A DNA stretch of 64,000 nucleotides from Pseudomonas sp. QS1027 (GCF_002814235.1 NZ_PHSU01000004.1:360124-424123); one strand, 5' to 3'. Shown: positions 52,395-62,018, counted from the first letter of the stretch. A program made the numbers and translations. Notes: generated from the sequence alone by a model not told the origin.

Positions 52395-52407
52395 TAACTT
52401 ATTGATA
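52395..52407 (-). promoter_or_regulatory. IHF site
   Basis: Minus-strand TATCAATAAGTTA fully matches WATCAANNNNTTR. It is centred about 38 bp upstream of the predicted start, between the promoter and the tandem element, where IHF would bend DNA to bring the activator to sigma-54. Confidence 0.65.
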
Positions 52408-52453
52408 TTTAAGTAATTTATAGATAGATATCTGAAGAGATTGTTCATTCAGA

Positions 52454-52477
52454 TGACATGTCTATACTGACATGTCA
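52454..52477. promoter_or_regulatory. Tandem TGACATGTC, candidate upstream activator site
   Basis: TGACATGTC occurs at 52454-52462 and 52468-52476, 14 bp apart; the second with the next A is the perfect palindrome TGACATGTCA. The pair is centred about 102 bp upstream of the sigma-54 start and 33 bp before the activator ATG. Confidence 0.65.
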
Positions 52478-52498
52478 AAAATATGAACATGGGGGCGG

Positions 52499-54514
52499 AT
52501 GTCGATGACGGTGAATCCACAACTGATGGCCTTCAGTGCACAGGATCTCGACTATCTGACCGCCCTGGGCCCCGCGTCCTTGAGTGAAGGGCCGATTGCC
52601 GCCTTGGAGCAGGCTTGGCTGGCCTGCCAGGACGGGCGCCAGGATCGACCGGAAGGGGTAAGGCAGGTGATCTGGGATTCCTGGCGGCGCAGCTTCGGTG
52701 CCGGCCTCGATCCCGAGGATGGCGAGTATCGTCTGGTAGCCCCTGAAGCCCTGACCGCAACGCTGACGGCCAACCGTGCGCTGATTGCCGCGGCGGCGGA
52801 AGTCATGCGCGGCTTGCTGGCCTACAACCCCAGGGGCCATATCAACCTGACGGACGCCGAAGGCACGACCCTGTATTTCTGCGGCCTGGACCTCACACCC
52901 GTGGGCAGCCGATTGCTGGAGTCGGTCCAGGGCACCAACTGCACCGGCCTCGCACTGGCCGAAGACCGTCTGATGTACGTGCTGGCCGAGGAGAATTTCG
53001 GTACCGGCTTGCGTCGACGGCGCATGCACTGTGCCGCCGCGCCGATCCGCGATGCCCAGGGCCGGACACTGGCCATGCTGACCCTCACTGCGGAACCGGG
53101 CTGGTTCCATTTCCACACCTTGGGCACCGTGCAGGCGGCGGCTGAAGCCGTGTCGCGGCAGATGGCCTTGCAGACCCTGCTGGACGAACAACAAGCGGTC
53201 CTTGAAGTGCTCAATGAAGGGCTGGTGGTGCTCGATGAGCGTGGCTGTATCAAGGCGCTCAACCGCTATGCCCGACAACTGTTTCGCGTCGGCCGGGATC
53301 TGCTGGGCAGCCCGTTCGAGCGCCTGGGGCAGAGCGAGCTGACCGCCGAAATGCTCTTGCGCAGCGGCGAAGGGCTACGGGATCTGGACTGCACCTTCGA
53401 GCTGCCTGATCGCAGTCACCTGGCATGCCTGGTGTCGGTGTGCTCACTGGAGCAGGGCGGTCGAATCGTTTCATTGCGCGAGAACCGGCGTATCCGCGAA
53501 ATTACCCGGCGTATTATCGGCACTCAGGCCAGCTACACCTTCGAAACCATCCAGGGCAGTTCGCGGGCCATCCAGGACGCCTTGCACCTGGGCCGGATCG
53601 CTAGCCGCAGCGACTCGACCACCTTGATCCTGGGGGAGAGCGGCACCGGCAAGGAACTGTTCGCCCAGGCGATCCATAACGCCAGCGAGCGTTGCCGCGG
53701 TCCGTTTGTCGCGGTCAATTGCGGCGCCATTCCGCGTGATCTGGTGCAGAGCGAACTCTTTGGCCATGTCGAAGGCGCCTTCACCGGCTCGGCCCGTGGC
53801 GGCTCGGCCGGTAAGTTCGAGCTGGCCGATGGCGGCACCATCTTTCTCGACGAAATCGGCGATATGTCCTTCGATGCCCAGGTCAGCCTGCTACGGGTTT
53901 TGCAGGAGGGCGAGGTGACGCGGGTGGGGGCGAAAAAATCCCAGCGGGTCGACGTGCGCATCATCGCCGCCACCCACCGCAACCTGAGCCAGGCGGTGGC
54001 CGATGGGGCCTTTCGCGAAGACCTTTACTATCGGCTCAACGTCCTCAATCTGACGGTTCCGCCGCTGCGGATGCGTCGCGAGGATATTCCCTTGTTGGCG
54101 CGTTATTTCCTCGGCCGTTGCGCCCAATCGCTGCGCAAGTCGGTATTGGACCTGTCCCCGGAGGCCCTGGAGATTCTGTTGGCCTACCACTGGCCGGGGA
54201 ATGTCCGCGAGCTGGAAAACACCATCGAGCGCGCGACCAACCTGGCGATGAGCGAACTGATCCAGCCGGGCGACCTGCCGCTTGAAATCAAGCAGCGGTT
54301 CCAGCAGTTGGCTCCGGGCCGTGTGCCCGAACCCCGGGCGGCGTTGGACCTGGGCACCCATGAAATGAATGCGATCATCGCGGCCCTCAAGGACACCCGA
54401 GGCAATGTCCGCGTCGCTGCCAGGCAACTGAACGTCTCCCGTGGCGGGCTGTACAACAAGATGCAGCGCTTCGGACTGAACGCCGACGCGTTTCGTGATG
54501 CGGCAAGCGGTTGA
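52499..54514 (+). CDS. Sigma-54-dependent activator, AcoR-like
   Basis: A 671-residue enhancer-binding protein. An N-terminal GAF-like sensor (about 60-220) and a PAS-like region (about 225-340) precede the AAA+ domain. Walker A is GESGTGKE near 379, Walker B is GGTIFLDEIGDM, and the sigma-54 contact loop is GAFTGS near 425 (usual GAFTGA, last Ala to Ser, Thr kept). The C-terminal Fis-type helix-turn-helix is NVRVAARQLNVSRGGLYNKM. Divergent from the dehydrogenase-isomerase-binding protein operon, which carries matching sigma-54, IHF and activator elements, so it is very probably its regulator. Confidence 0.92.
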   Translation: MSMTVNPQLMAFSAQDLDYLTALGPASLSEGPIAALEQAWLACQDGRQDRPEGVRQVIWDSWRRSFGAGLDPEDGEYRLVAPEALTATLTANRALIAAAAEVMRGLLAYNPRGHINLTDAEGTTLYFCGLDLTPVGSRLLESVQGTNCTGLALAEDRLMYVLAEENFGTGLRRRRMHCAAAPIRDAQGRTLAMLTLTAEPGWFHFHTLGTVQAAAEAVSRQMALQTLLDEQQAVLEVLNEGLVVLDERGCIKALNRYARQLFRVGRDLLGSPFERLGQSELTAEMLLRSGEGLRDLDCTFELPDRSHLACLVSVCSLEQGGRIVSLRENRRIREITRRIIGTQASYTFETIQGSSRAIQDALHLGRIASRSDSTTLILGESGTGKELFAQAIHNASERCRGPFVAVNCGAIPRDLVQSELFGHVEGAFTGSARGGSAGKFELADGGTIFLDEIGDMSFDAQVSLLRVLQEGEVTRVGAKKSQRVDVRIIAATHRNLSQAVADGAFREDLYYRLNVLNLTVPPLRMRREDIPLLARYFLGRCAQSLRKSVLDLSPEALEILLAYHWPGNVRELENTIERATNLAMSELIQPGDLPLEIKQRFQQLAPGRVPEPRAALDLGTHEMNAIIAALKDTRGNVRVAARQLNVSRGGLYNKMQRFGLNADAFRDAASG

Positions 54515-54608
54515 GCTGCTGGCTCGATCCGCTTGCCTTGGAAGTGACGCCGTGCAGGCCTCGATGGTGCGGTTCCAGTCGTCCGTCTTGCCGACGCCGG
54601 CGACCCAT

Positions 54609-55952
54609 TCATCCTTTCAACCGGCTCCTCCCCCAGAGCAACCCCAACACCGCCGCCAGGGACGACGCGGCGAGCACGCTCAGTTTTGCCGCCGAGAGTA
54701 GTCTCGGGTCGGTAAACGCCAGCGACGAAATGAAAATCGACATGGTAAATCCAATGCCCGCCAGCAGGCCGACCAGGGCGACACCACTCCAGGTCACGCC
54801 TTCAGGCAGCCTGCAGATGTTCAGCTTGACCAGGACCACGCTGGCCAGCATGACCCCCAGGGGCTTGCCCAGTACCAGCGCCAGTATCACGCCCATGAAC
54901 ACATGCAGGGAAAGCCCATCGTCCAGATTGACCCCTTGCAGGCTGACGCCCGCGTTGGCCAGCGCGAAGAGTGGCATGACACCGAACGCCACCCACGGAT
55001 GCAACCCGGCCTGAACGCGCTGGACCGGAGGCAACATTTCCCGTTGGGCCTGCCGGAGTTGCTTCAGGGGTTTGGCCACAGTCTGTGGGCTATCGCCCGA
55101 AGCGGAAAATCGATCCATCAGCTCCTGGAACGTCCGCCCGATAGTCTCCAGCGGCTGTTCCTTGGCGGGCCGGGAGCTGACCGGGGTCATCAGGCCGAGC
55201 ATCACGCCTGCCAGGGTCGGATGCACGCCGGTCTTCAACAGTCCGAACCAGACAATAGCCCCCGGCAGCAGGTACGCATACGCCTTGCCGATGCCCATCC
55301 GCTGAAACACCAACACCAGCAACAGGCCCCCGGCCGCGATCACCAGGCCCAGGTAATCCAGGCTGGCGGCATAGAAGAGGGCAATGATCAGGATGGCGAC
55401 GATGTCATCGATAATGGCCAAGGCCAGCAACAGGACCCGCACGCCGCTTGGAATCGACTTGCCCAGCAGGGCCAGGACGCCCACGGCAAAGGCAATGTCC
55501 GTGGCGGTGGGGACGGCCCAGCCGTTGGCCGCCGGGGTGCCGTGGTTGAGCAGGGTGTAGATGATCGCTGGCATCAGCACACCGCCCAGGGCCGCGCCCA
55601 GGGGCAGGGTCGCCAGCTTCAGGTTGGCCAGTGCCCCGTCCTTGATCTCCTGGCGGATTTCAGCCCCCACCACCAGGAAGAAGATGGTCATCAGTCCATC
55701 GTTGACCAGAAAGTGCAATGAGCGCGAGACGGTGAAATCGCCCAGGCCCACGGTGAGCGGGGTGTTCCAGAAATGTTCGTAGGAGTCGGCGACCGAGCTG
55801 TTGGCCCAGATAAGGGCCGCAATCGCGGCCAGCAGAAGCACGATGCCGCTGACGGCTTCGATATGCGAGAAGCGCTCCAGGGCGGACAAGGCGCGTTCAG
55901 TCAAAACCTGCGGGCGAGGGATGGAGGGCGACGCTGGGTGTCTTTCAGGCAC
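54609..55952 (-). CDS. nhaA: Na+/H+ antiporter NhaA
   Basis: A 447-residue antiporter with about 12 segments. The ion-site aspartates are in [20 protein letters not shown] and the early block [20 protein letters not shown] is diagnostic. It exports Na+ or Li+ in exchange for protons at alkaline pH. The start is the GTG at 55952, with GGAG 7 bp upstream; the longer frame to 56060 has no family match. A loop insertion of about 50 residues ([20 protein letters not shown] region) is common in pseudomonads. Convergent with the sigma-54 activator gene. Confidence 0.93.
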   Translation of the reverse strand: MPERHPASPSIPRPQVLTERALSALERFSHIEAVSGIVLLLAAIAALIWANSSVADSYEHFWNTPLTVGLGDFTVSRSLHFLVNDGLMTIFFLVVGAEIRQEIKDGALANLKLATLPLGAALGGVLMPAIIYTLLNHGTPAANGWAVPTATDIAFAVGVLALLGKSIPSGVRVLLLALAIIDDIVAILIIALFYAASLDYLGLVIAAGGLLLVLVFQRMGIGKAYAYLLPGAIVWFGLLKTGVHPTLAGVMLGLMTPVSSRPAKEQPLETIGRTFQELMDRFSASGDSPQTVAKPLKQLRQAQREMLPPVQRVQAGLHPWVAFGVMPLFALANAGVSLQGVNLDDGLSLHVFMGVILALVLGKPLGVMLASVVLVKLNICRLPEGVTWSGVALVGLLAGIGFTMSIFISSLAFTDPRLLSAAKLSVLAASSLAAVLGLLWGRSRLKG

Positions 55953-56132
55953 AGTAATTCTCCATTGGCGGCCCGACCAACGTTTATGCTTTAACCTGCG
56001 CTGTGCCGTATGCAGCAGCGCACCCAGCGTGATGATAAGAAGCCAGCAGGCGAGATGCAAATCCCTGATTCAAATGGCTCAAGGGCTTCAAGCTGGCGTG
56101 CCGTGACCAGGGGGCCCGCACAGAAGGCCAAC

Positions 56133-57455
56133 CTATGGATTCTCTTTTCTGGGAGTGGCGCTATCGTTCGAGGGCTGGAGAAAGGCTCGAGCCATTTGCT
56201 GATACAGCTCGGGGCTTATCCGTGAACTGACCGCCTTGGCAATCAGCGCAACGGCCATGAGGCTGATAACCATCCCATGACTGTCGATCATCTCCATCAC
56301 AATGATCGCGGAAGTGATGGGGGACTGTGTCACCGCGGCCAGAAAACCCACCATGCACAGGGCAATCATCGGCTGTACGGCCAGGCCGAAAAAGTCGGCG
56401 GCGTTAGCACCCACGGCGGCGCCGACTGCCAGGGACGGGGCAAAAATACCCCCGGGAATACCGGAAAAATAAGTCACGAGGGTGGCGAGAAAGCGTGTGA
56501 CGGGCGCGTGCCAAGGCAGGCCGGTATCGGAGGCAATGATATGGGTGGTGATGCCGTAACCGCTGCCGAATGACATCCCGCCACTGAGCCAACCCAGGAT
56601 CGCCACCAGCAGCCCGCAGGCCCCTGCGAACCAGACAGGGTGCGTGCGACGCCACTCCCAGACGATAAAGCGCCGATGGCGCTGGGGCCATAGCAGCATG
56701 CGGCTGAACAAACCACCCAGCAGCCCACAGCCGACACCTGTCGCCAGTGTCGCCAAGGCGATGTCCAGTGTGATCTCTTGAACGTTGAAGTGACCGAAAT
56801 AGTTGTAGTTGCCCTGCAAGGCGATGGCGACCATGCCTGACAGGATGATGGTACTGAGCAGAACACCACTGGTTCTGGTTTCCAGCTTGCGTCCCAACTC
56901 TTCCACTGCAAACGCGATACCGGCAAGCGGGGTATTGAACGCTGCGGCGATGCCCGCCGCGCCGCCGGCCAGGATCAGGTCTTCGCTACGAATGATGCGT
57001 GCATTGGGCAGGTAACGATGAAAGAAATGCATGATCGAGGCGGCGACCTGGACCGAAGGGCCTTCGCGGCCCGCGGAAAACCCGCCGGTCAGCGCCAATG
57101 TGCCAAGGCCTATCTTGGCGAAGGCGATACGCAACGACACCAAATGATTAACCGGCGCGCCCTTGTGGGCCAGGCGGGTAGCAGCGATCACCTGGGGAAT
57201 GCCACTGCCTTGGGCGCCGACAAAAAAACGTGTGGTCAGCCACACCACCAGCATGCCGACCAACGGCGTATAGATAAACGGCAGCCAGGGGCGTTCGGCG
57301 GTGTGCTGGGCAAATTGTGTCAGCGCAAGGTCGGCCAGTCGGGCGAACAGGACCACAAGCAGTCCCGCGAGGGTTGCGGCAACCCAGAGGGTCACGCGGG
57401 TGCGCCAGCGCAGGGAGGCGAAACGACGGCGTAGCAGCAATAACGGTTTGATCAC
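56133..57455 (-). CDS. ClC-family chloride channel/antiporter
   Basis: A 440-residue membrane protein. The anion-path motifs are GAQGSGIPQ, GGFSAGREGPSVQVAASIMH (with the gating Glu) and YFSGIPGGIFAPSLAVGAAV, all intact, so it should move Cl- against H+. No C-terminal CBS domains. The start is uncertain: GTG 57455 begins the hydrophobic-N-terminal homologous region, but TTG 57491 is possible and neither has a good ribosome site. Adjacent to nhaA, perhaps both in ion and pH homeostasis. Confidence 0.88.
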   Translation of the reverse strand: MIKPLLLLRRRFASLRWRTRVTLWVAATLAGLLVVLFARLADLALTQFAQHTAERPWLPFIYTPLVGMLVVWLTTRFFVGAQGSGIPQVIAATRLAHKGAPVNHLVSLRIAFAKIGLGTLALTGGFSAGREGPSVQVAASIMHFFHRYLPNARIIRSEDLILAGGAAGIAAAFNTPLAGIAFAVEELGRKLETRTSGVLLSTIILSGMVAIALQGNYNYFGHFNVQEITLDIALATLATGVGCGLLGGLFSRMLLWPQRHRRFIVWEWRRTHPVWFAGACGLLVAILGWLSGGMSFGSGYGITTHIIASDTGLPWHAPVTRFLATLVTYFSGIPGGIFAPSLAVGAAVGANAADFFGLAVQPMIALCMVGFLAAVTQSPITSAIIVMEMIDSHGMVISLMAVALIAKAVSSRISPELYQQMARAFLQPSNDSATPRKENP

Positions 57456-57548
57456 CCGGCAGGATTCCAGTTGAAGTTCAGGACGGCGCAAGGAGCAAGC
57501 TTAGCCGGATAAGTGATCAGCTCCAATGGGGGCCGGTGTATCGAACAG

Positions 57549-57660
57549 CGCCTGCCGCCAGAGCAGGCGAAGCGCATGGTCAAGTCCGACGACATTGCAA
57601 CTGCTATTGTCTTCCTCGCGGCCGATGAAACCCGCTGGATCACGGGCGACACGCTGCGCC
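57549..57660 (+). pseudogene. C-terminal tail of a short-chain dehydrogenase
   Basis: The frame reads PPEQAKRMVKSDDIATAIVF then LAADETRWITGDTLR, the standard end of SDR proteins before the DGG motif. The rest of the SDR is missing upstream (divergent ClC gene instead). The frame runs without a stop into the DUF427 gene. Confidence 0.65.
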
Positions 57661-57692
57661 TTTTCCCTCGTGAACCATCAGGACTGATCATC

Positions 57693-58061
57693 ATGAAAAT
57701 CCCCGGCCCGGATCATCCGATCACCATTACCCCTTTCCAGGGGCGTGTCACCGTTCGCTTCAATGAGGTCGTCGTCGCGCAGACCGACCAGGCGCTGCAA
57801 CTCGAAGAGGCCATGTACCCAGCGGTGTTTTATATCCCGAGGTCCGATATTCGGGCTGAACACTACGCGCGCACCGAACATGCAACCCATTGTCCCTACA
57901 AGGGCGAGGCGAATTATTTCAGTTTGAACGCCGACGGAAAGACCGCTGAAAACGCGGTCTGGACCTACGAAGACGCCTACCCGGCAGTGGCGCCAATCAA
58001 GGAGCACGTCGCCTTTTACGCTGACAAGGTGACCTTCGAAATCGAAGGCCCACAGGGCTGA
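57693..58061 (+). CDS. DUF427 domain protein
   Basis: A 122-residue protein matching DUF427: GRVTVRFNEVVVAQTDQALQ (about 17-36), YPAVFYIPRSDIRAEHYART and the conserved THCPYKGEANYFSL. Proteins of this family have a compact beta-tent fold and no established function. ATG 57693 is the natural start although no strong ribosome site is seen; the same frame is open upstream through an SDR remnant, giving a possible fusion product. Convergent with the chemoreceptor gene. Confidence 0.87.
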   Translation: MKIPGPDHPITITPFQGRVTVRFNEVVVAQTDQALQLEEAMYPAVFYIPRSDIRAEHYARTEHATHCPYKGEANYFSLNADGKTAENAVWTYEDAYPAVAPIKEHVAFYADKVTFEIEGPQG

Positions 58062-58083
58062 CGATCGACAGACCGCCCATCCC

Positions 58084-59757
58084 TTACAGCGAGAAGCGCG
58101 CCAGCATCCCGTCCAGCTCCACCGCCAGGCGCCCCAGCTCCTGACTGGCGTTGCTGGTTTGTGCGGCGCCGCTGGCGGTCTGCATCGACAGGTCGCGGAT
58201 GCGCACCAGATTGTGGTCCACTTCGCGGGCCACCTGGGCCTGTTGCTCGGCAGCGGTGGCGATCACCAGGTTGCGCTCGTCAATGCCGGCCACCGACCTG
58301 GAGATACTTCCCAGCACATCCTTGGCCACCTGTGCCCTCGCGCGAGTACGGCCGGCCTGGGCGGCGCTTTCGGCCAAGGCCACGACCGTGTCGCCGGTGC
58401 CCTGGTGAATACCGTCCATCATCTTTTCGATTTCCCGCGTTGACGCATCGGTGCGCTGCGCCAGGCCGCGCACTTCATCGGCCACCACGGCAAAACCGCG
58501 TCCCGCGTCACCGGCCCGGGCCGCCTCGATGGCCGCATTGAGCGCCAGCAGGTTGGTCTGGGCGGCCACGCTACGGATCACCTCCAGCACCTTGCTGATG
58601 CCCTGGGTCTCGATCGCCAGGGCCTGGGCACGGAGGCTGGCCTGTTCGACCTGATCGGCCAGTACGCTGATATCGGCCATGGTCTCGTCCAATTGCTGCT
58701 GGCCTTCGCGCACGGCGGTGCTGGAGCTGCGGGATTCGCTGGAGGTCTCCACGGCATTGCGCGCGACTTCCTCGACCACCTGGCTCATCTGGGTGACGGC
58801 GGTGGCGGCGTGTTCGATCTCGCCGTATTGCTGATGCAGGTCCTGGGCGCTGTCGTGCATGATCGCGCCCATCTCCTGGGTCGCCGCGTTCAGCCGGCCG
58901 ACGGCGCCACCGATCTGATTGATCACCGCGTGCAGTTGATCGCGCATGTGTCCGAGCATCTGCAGCAGTTGCGCCACTTCGTCCTGGCCATGGGCGACCA
59001 CCAATTGACTGAGGTCGCCGGCAGCCACGGTCTTGGCCACTTGCAACGCCTGGCGCAGCGGCCGGGTGATGCTTACGCTCAGCCGCCAGGCCTGCAACAG
59101 CATCAGCACCAGGGCCACGGCGATGACAATCGGCAGCAGCAGTTGGACTTTCTTGAAGGTGCTGGCGGTGTTTTCCAGGGCCTGGGCGGTGGTCTGCTTG
59201 TTCAGCTCACGGAGCAATTGCACCTGCATGTCCATCATCGAACCCTGGTTGGCCAGGTCATTGTTGGACAGGTTGGTGGCTTCGCTCATTTTCTTCTGCT
59301 CGACCAGGTCGATGGCCTGCTTGAACAGGGTGACAAATTGCTGCGCGGCGTCCTGCAGCAACTTGATCGAGTCCCGTTCCGTCCCCTCCGGAACCTTGGC
59401 CAGGTACTCGGTAAACCCCTGGTTCACCTCGCCACTGAGCTGTTGCAGGTTGATCTTGCGGTTGGTCAGTTCGGCCGGGTCGTTGGCATACACCAGCAAC
59501 AGCGCGGCTTCGGTGCGCATCTTGGCCAGGTCGATGGCGATGGCGTCGGCCTGGGCGATACTCGACAGCGGTCCTTGCTCGATCAACTCGCCGTCATGGC
59601 GAATATGCTGCATGGCCGTCAGACACAACCCGCCCAGGGCGACCAGCAACAGGGCGCAGAGCCCGAAGCTGGCCAGCAGGCGCTTGCCGATACTCAGGCG
59701 GCGCAGCAGGGCGGGTCGGTGGGAGGGCTTGCGGAGGAAGGCGAAACGAAGGTTCAC
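58084..59757 (-). CDS. Methyl-accepting chemotaxis protein
   Basis: A 557-residue chemoreceptor. TM1 is about 28-48, a helical periplasmic ligand domain about 50-205, TM2 about 207-225, HAMP from [20 protein letters not shown], and a signalling hairpin with [20 protein letters not shown]. There is no pentapeptide tail. It differs from the receptor at 3445 in HAMP form and sensor sequence. It is 395 bp divergent from the CheV-like gene, consistent with a chemosensory locus. Ligand unknown. Confidence 0.92.
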   Translation of the reverse strand: MNLRFAFLRKPSHRPALLRRLSIGKRLLASFGLCALLLVALGGLCLTAMQHIRHDGELIEQGPLSSIAQADAIAIDLAKMRTEAALLLVYANDPAELTNRKINLQQLSGEVNQGFTEYLAKVPEGTERDSIKLLQDAAQQFVTLFKQAIDLVEQKKMSEATNLSNNDLANQGSMMDMQVQLLRELNKQTTAQALENTASTFKKVQLLLPIVIAVALVLMLLQAWRLSVSITRPLRQALQVAKTVAAGDLSQLVVAHGQDEVAQLLQMLGHMRDQLHAVINQIGGAVGRLNAATQEMGAIMHDSAQDLHQQYGEIEHAATAVTQMSQVVEEVARNAVETSSESRSSSTAVREGQQQLDETMADISVLADQVEQASLRAQALAIETQGISKVLEVIRSVAAQTNLLALNAAIEAARAGDAGRGFAVVADEVRGLAQRTDASTREIEKMMDGIHQGTGDTVVALAESAAQAGRTRARAQVAKDVLGSISRSVAGIDERNLVIATAAEQQAQVAREVDHNLVRIRDLSMQTASGAAQTSNASQELGRLAVELDGMLARFSL

Positions 59758-59908
59758 GGCGTCGGGCTCTTAATGAGGAACTACGCCAGCGGTTGTAACA
59801 ATGTTGCGTGATGGCTTTATGACGCTTTTGTGGATGACAGGAATTTAATGTTCGGAGGGTGGTGGCGTTGCACCTTGCAGACGGAGGGCGATCAGACCAG
59901 CTAAGCTC

Positions 59909-59958
59909 TAGGGAATTTCCTACCCCATGTCCTGTTATCCCTACCCGAAAATAGGGAT
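59909..59958. promoter_or_regulatory. Two inverted repeats in the chemoreceptor-cheV intergenic region
   Basis: TAGGGAATTTCCTA (59909-59922) is a near palindrome, and ATCCCTA (59937-59943) with TAGGGAT (59952-59958) forms a perfect 7-bp-arm dyad. Both share the core TAGGGA/TCCCTA, as expected for repeated sites of one regulator. They lie in a 395-bp gap with no gene; apart from these nothing else was recognised there. Confidence 0.5.
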
Positions 59959-60152
59959 GCTCCGATGGTGGAGGGGCGCGCATGCGGCGATGATTTTTTA
60001 ACGCCAGTCAGTGCTCACGGCCTCTATTGCGCGATCCGCCTGATTGCGTTTACGCATTTCGGAACCACTGCGCAGGTGACGAACCAACGATATCCAACCA
60101 CTCCCGACCACTGTTGGCGGGGATTGGCAATTGAATGCTCAAGGGGGTGGTG

Positions 60153-61085
60153 ATGGCAGGTCTGATGGATTCCGTGAACAGTCGAACCCAGCTGGTGGGG
60201 CAGAATCGCCTCGAATTGCTGTTGTTCCGCTTCGACGAACACCAACTCTATGGCATCAACGTGTTCAAGGTGCGAGAAGTCATGCCCTGTCCGGCGTTGC
60301 ATATCATGCCCAAGTCCCACCCGGTGGTCTGCGGTGTGGCCAATATTCGCGGTACCTCCATCCCGATCCTGGATCTGGCGCGGGCTACCGGCTTGCCTGG
60401 GGTCCAGGACATGGCCTCGGCGTTCGTGATCATTACCGAATACAACACCAAGACCCAGGGTTTCCTGGTCTCGGCGGTCGAGCACATTGTGAACCTGAAC
60501 TGGGAGGACATTCATCCGCCACCCAAGGGCAGTGGCTCCGATCATTACCTGACCGCCGTGACACGGGTCGATAACCGGCTGGTGGAAATCATTGATGTCG
60601 AGAAGGTGTTGTCCGAGGTGGCGCCCACCAGTGAAGTCATCTCCCTGGGGGTGATCGATGCCCAGACCAATGCCAAGGCCCCCGAATTCCTGGTACTGAC
60701 GGTGGACGACTCGGTCGTGGCCCGTAAGCAGGTCAGTCGCTGCCTGGAGTCGGTGGGTGTGAAGGTGATAGCGCTCAACGACGGTCGGCAGGCCCTGGAC
60801 TACCTGCATGGCATGCTCGACGAGGGAAAGTCACCGGCAGACGATCTGCTGATGATGATCTCTGATATAGAAATGCCGGAGATGGACGGTTACACCCTGA
60901 CAGCCGAAGTGAGAAATGATCCTCGGCTGCAGAAGCTGCATATTGTTTTGCACACATCTTTATCCGGCATTTTCAACCAGGCGATGATCAAGAAAGTCGG
61001 GGCGGACGACTTTCTGGCCAAGTTTCGCCCCGATGACCTGGCCAGTCGCGTGGTTGCGCGTATACAGGCGGTCGGGAAGGGCTGA
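60153..61085 (+). CDS. cheV: CheV-type chemotaxis coupling protein (CheW-receiver fusion)
   Basis: A 310-residue fusion. The CheW-like domain (about 15-165) has LLFRFDEHQLYGINVFKVRE and GVANIRGTSIPILDLARATG. The receiver (about 185-305) has VDDSVVARKQVSRCL, the phosphorylation Asp238 in ISDIEMPEMDGYTL and HTSLSG. CheV couples receptors to CheA and is modulated by phosphorylation. ATG 60153 follows AAGGGGG with a 5-bp gap. Located near a chemoreceptor, which could be its partner. Confidence 0.92.
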   Translation: MAGLMDSVNSRTQLVGQNRLELLLFRFDEHQLYGINVFKVREVMPCPALHIMPKSHPVVCGVANIRGTSIPILDLARATGLPGVQDMASAFVIITEYNTKTQGFLVSAVEHIVNLNWEDIHPPPKGSGSDHYLTAVTRVDNRLVEIIDVEKVLSEVAPTSEVISLGVIDAQTNAKAPEFLVLTVDDSVVARKQVSRCLESVGVKVIALNDGRQALDYLHGMLDEGKSPADDLLMMISDIEMPEMDGYTLTAEVRNDPRLQKLHIVLHTSLSGIFNQAMIKKVGADDFLAKFRPDDLASRVVARIQAVGKG

Positions 61086-61171
61086 TCGTCTGTCGGCGCT
61101 CTATGCAGCGCTATTCCAACGGGAGGGGATCGTGGGCCTTGTGCGGGTGAGGTACCCCTCATGCTCGGTCG

Positions 61172-61408
61172 CTAAAGCCACGTGTTCACCACCCGCCGAT
61201 CCAGCTCCTCCCAATCCGCCATGCCCAGCACCCGGGTCGTGTTCAGCCCGCGCAAATAGCCGCGCAACTGATTGGCGGTGGCCCGGAGCAGCTCCGGGTC
61301 GGTCGCGTTTTCGCTGAGCAGCACGGTTTCGTACTGGATCAGGTAGTCGGCCACCCGCTCACGGAAATCGGGCAAAACGGCGTCGCGGATCAGGTCAAAT
61401 GTTCTCAA
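61172..61408 (-). CDS. Small hypothetical protein with TTG start
   Basis: A 78-residue soluble, mainly helical protein beginning MRTFDLIRDAVLPDFRERVA and ending DWEELDRRVVNTWL. TTG 61408 is chosen because AAGGAGGTCTCC places a near-perfect ribosome site directly before it; the longer frame to 61510 has no such site. The family is not recognised. Phage-tail or Mu-like small proteins show similar length, but no motif supports that. It is isolated between cheV and a lipoprotein gene. Confidence 0.65.
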   Translation of the reverse strand: MRTFDLIRDAVLPDFRERVADYLIQYETVLLSENATDPELLRATANQLRGYLRGLNTTRVLGMADWEELDRRVVNTWL

Positions 61409-61581
61409 GGAGACCTCCTTATCAGTTTTTTCTCGTTGTGATGGGGCGTGTCGCTGTCTGCACGGCGGGCAACTATTGCTAGACGTAATACTGACCATCA
61501 CGAAACGCAAGTTCTACTTTGTCGACAATACCCGGAAAATCGCCGCCATCGAACACATTGCTTATTTTCAGGAAGAGATTG

Positions 61582-61923
61582 ATGCGCCCTTCATTTGTGC
61601 TTGCCCTGGCGTTTGGCGCTTTGTTGCTGGCCGGTTGTGCCTCCGCGCCGAACGACCCGACCCTGACCTTGCAGACCAGCAAGACCCCAGCCCAATACGC
61701 CGAGTGCGTCATCCCGAAATTGCAGCACAGCGCGTTGAACCCGACCGTTTCGCAGACCCAGCGCAGCTACCGGATCGTGGTCGCGAGCCAGGTTTCGGCG
61801 GACAACGTGCTGGAAGCCTACAAGGCGGGGACGGGCGGGAAGGTGTTTATCTACGAGCGGCATTTGCTGGCGTCGAACTTTCTGCCTTCGAGTTTTGAAC
61901 GTGCGGCTCAGGATTGCATCTGA
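61582..61923 (+). CDS. Small lipoprotein
   Basis: A 113-residue lipoprotein. The signal peptide RPSFVLALAFGALLLAGC carries a lipobox LLAGC (Cys about 19). The mature part has TLQTSKTPAQYAECVIPKLQ and ADNVLEAYKAGTGGKVFIYE, similar to outer-membrane lipoproteins of unknown function in Pseudomonas. Two further cysteines (C39 and the penultimate C112) could form a disulfide. ATG 61582 has AGGAAGAG upstream. A terminator follows. Confidence 0.8.
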   Translation: MRPSFVLALAFGALLLAGCASAPNDPTLTLQTSKTPAQYAECVIPKLQHSALNPTVSQTQRSYRIVVASQVSADNVLEAYKAGTGGKVFIYERHLLASNFLPSSFERAAQDCI

Positions 61924-61984
61924 GTCCGTGCGGTAACTGTTTTTATCGCGCTCCTTTGGTTGGCCGCAACCGACCCATTTTTTT

Positions 61985-62018
61985 GCCCCGCACCGGGTTC
62001 GGTTGTGGGGCTTTTTTT
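61985..62018 (+). terminator. Rho-independent terminator
   Basis: GCCCCGCACCG (61985-61995), loop, then GGTTGTGGGGC (62001-62011) followed by TTTTTTT. It ends the lipoprotein transcript. Confidence 0.85.
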
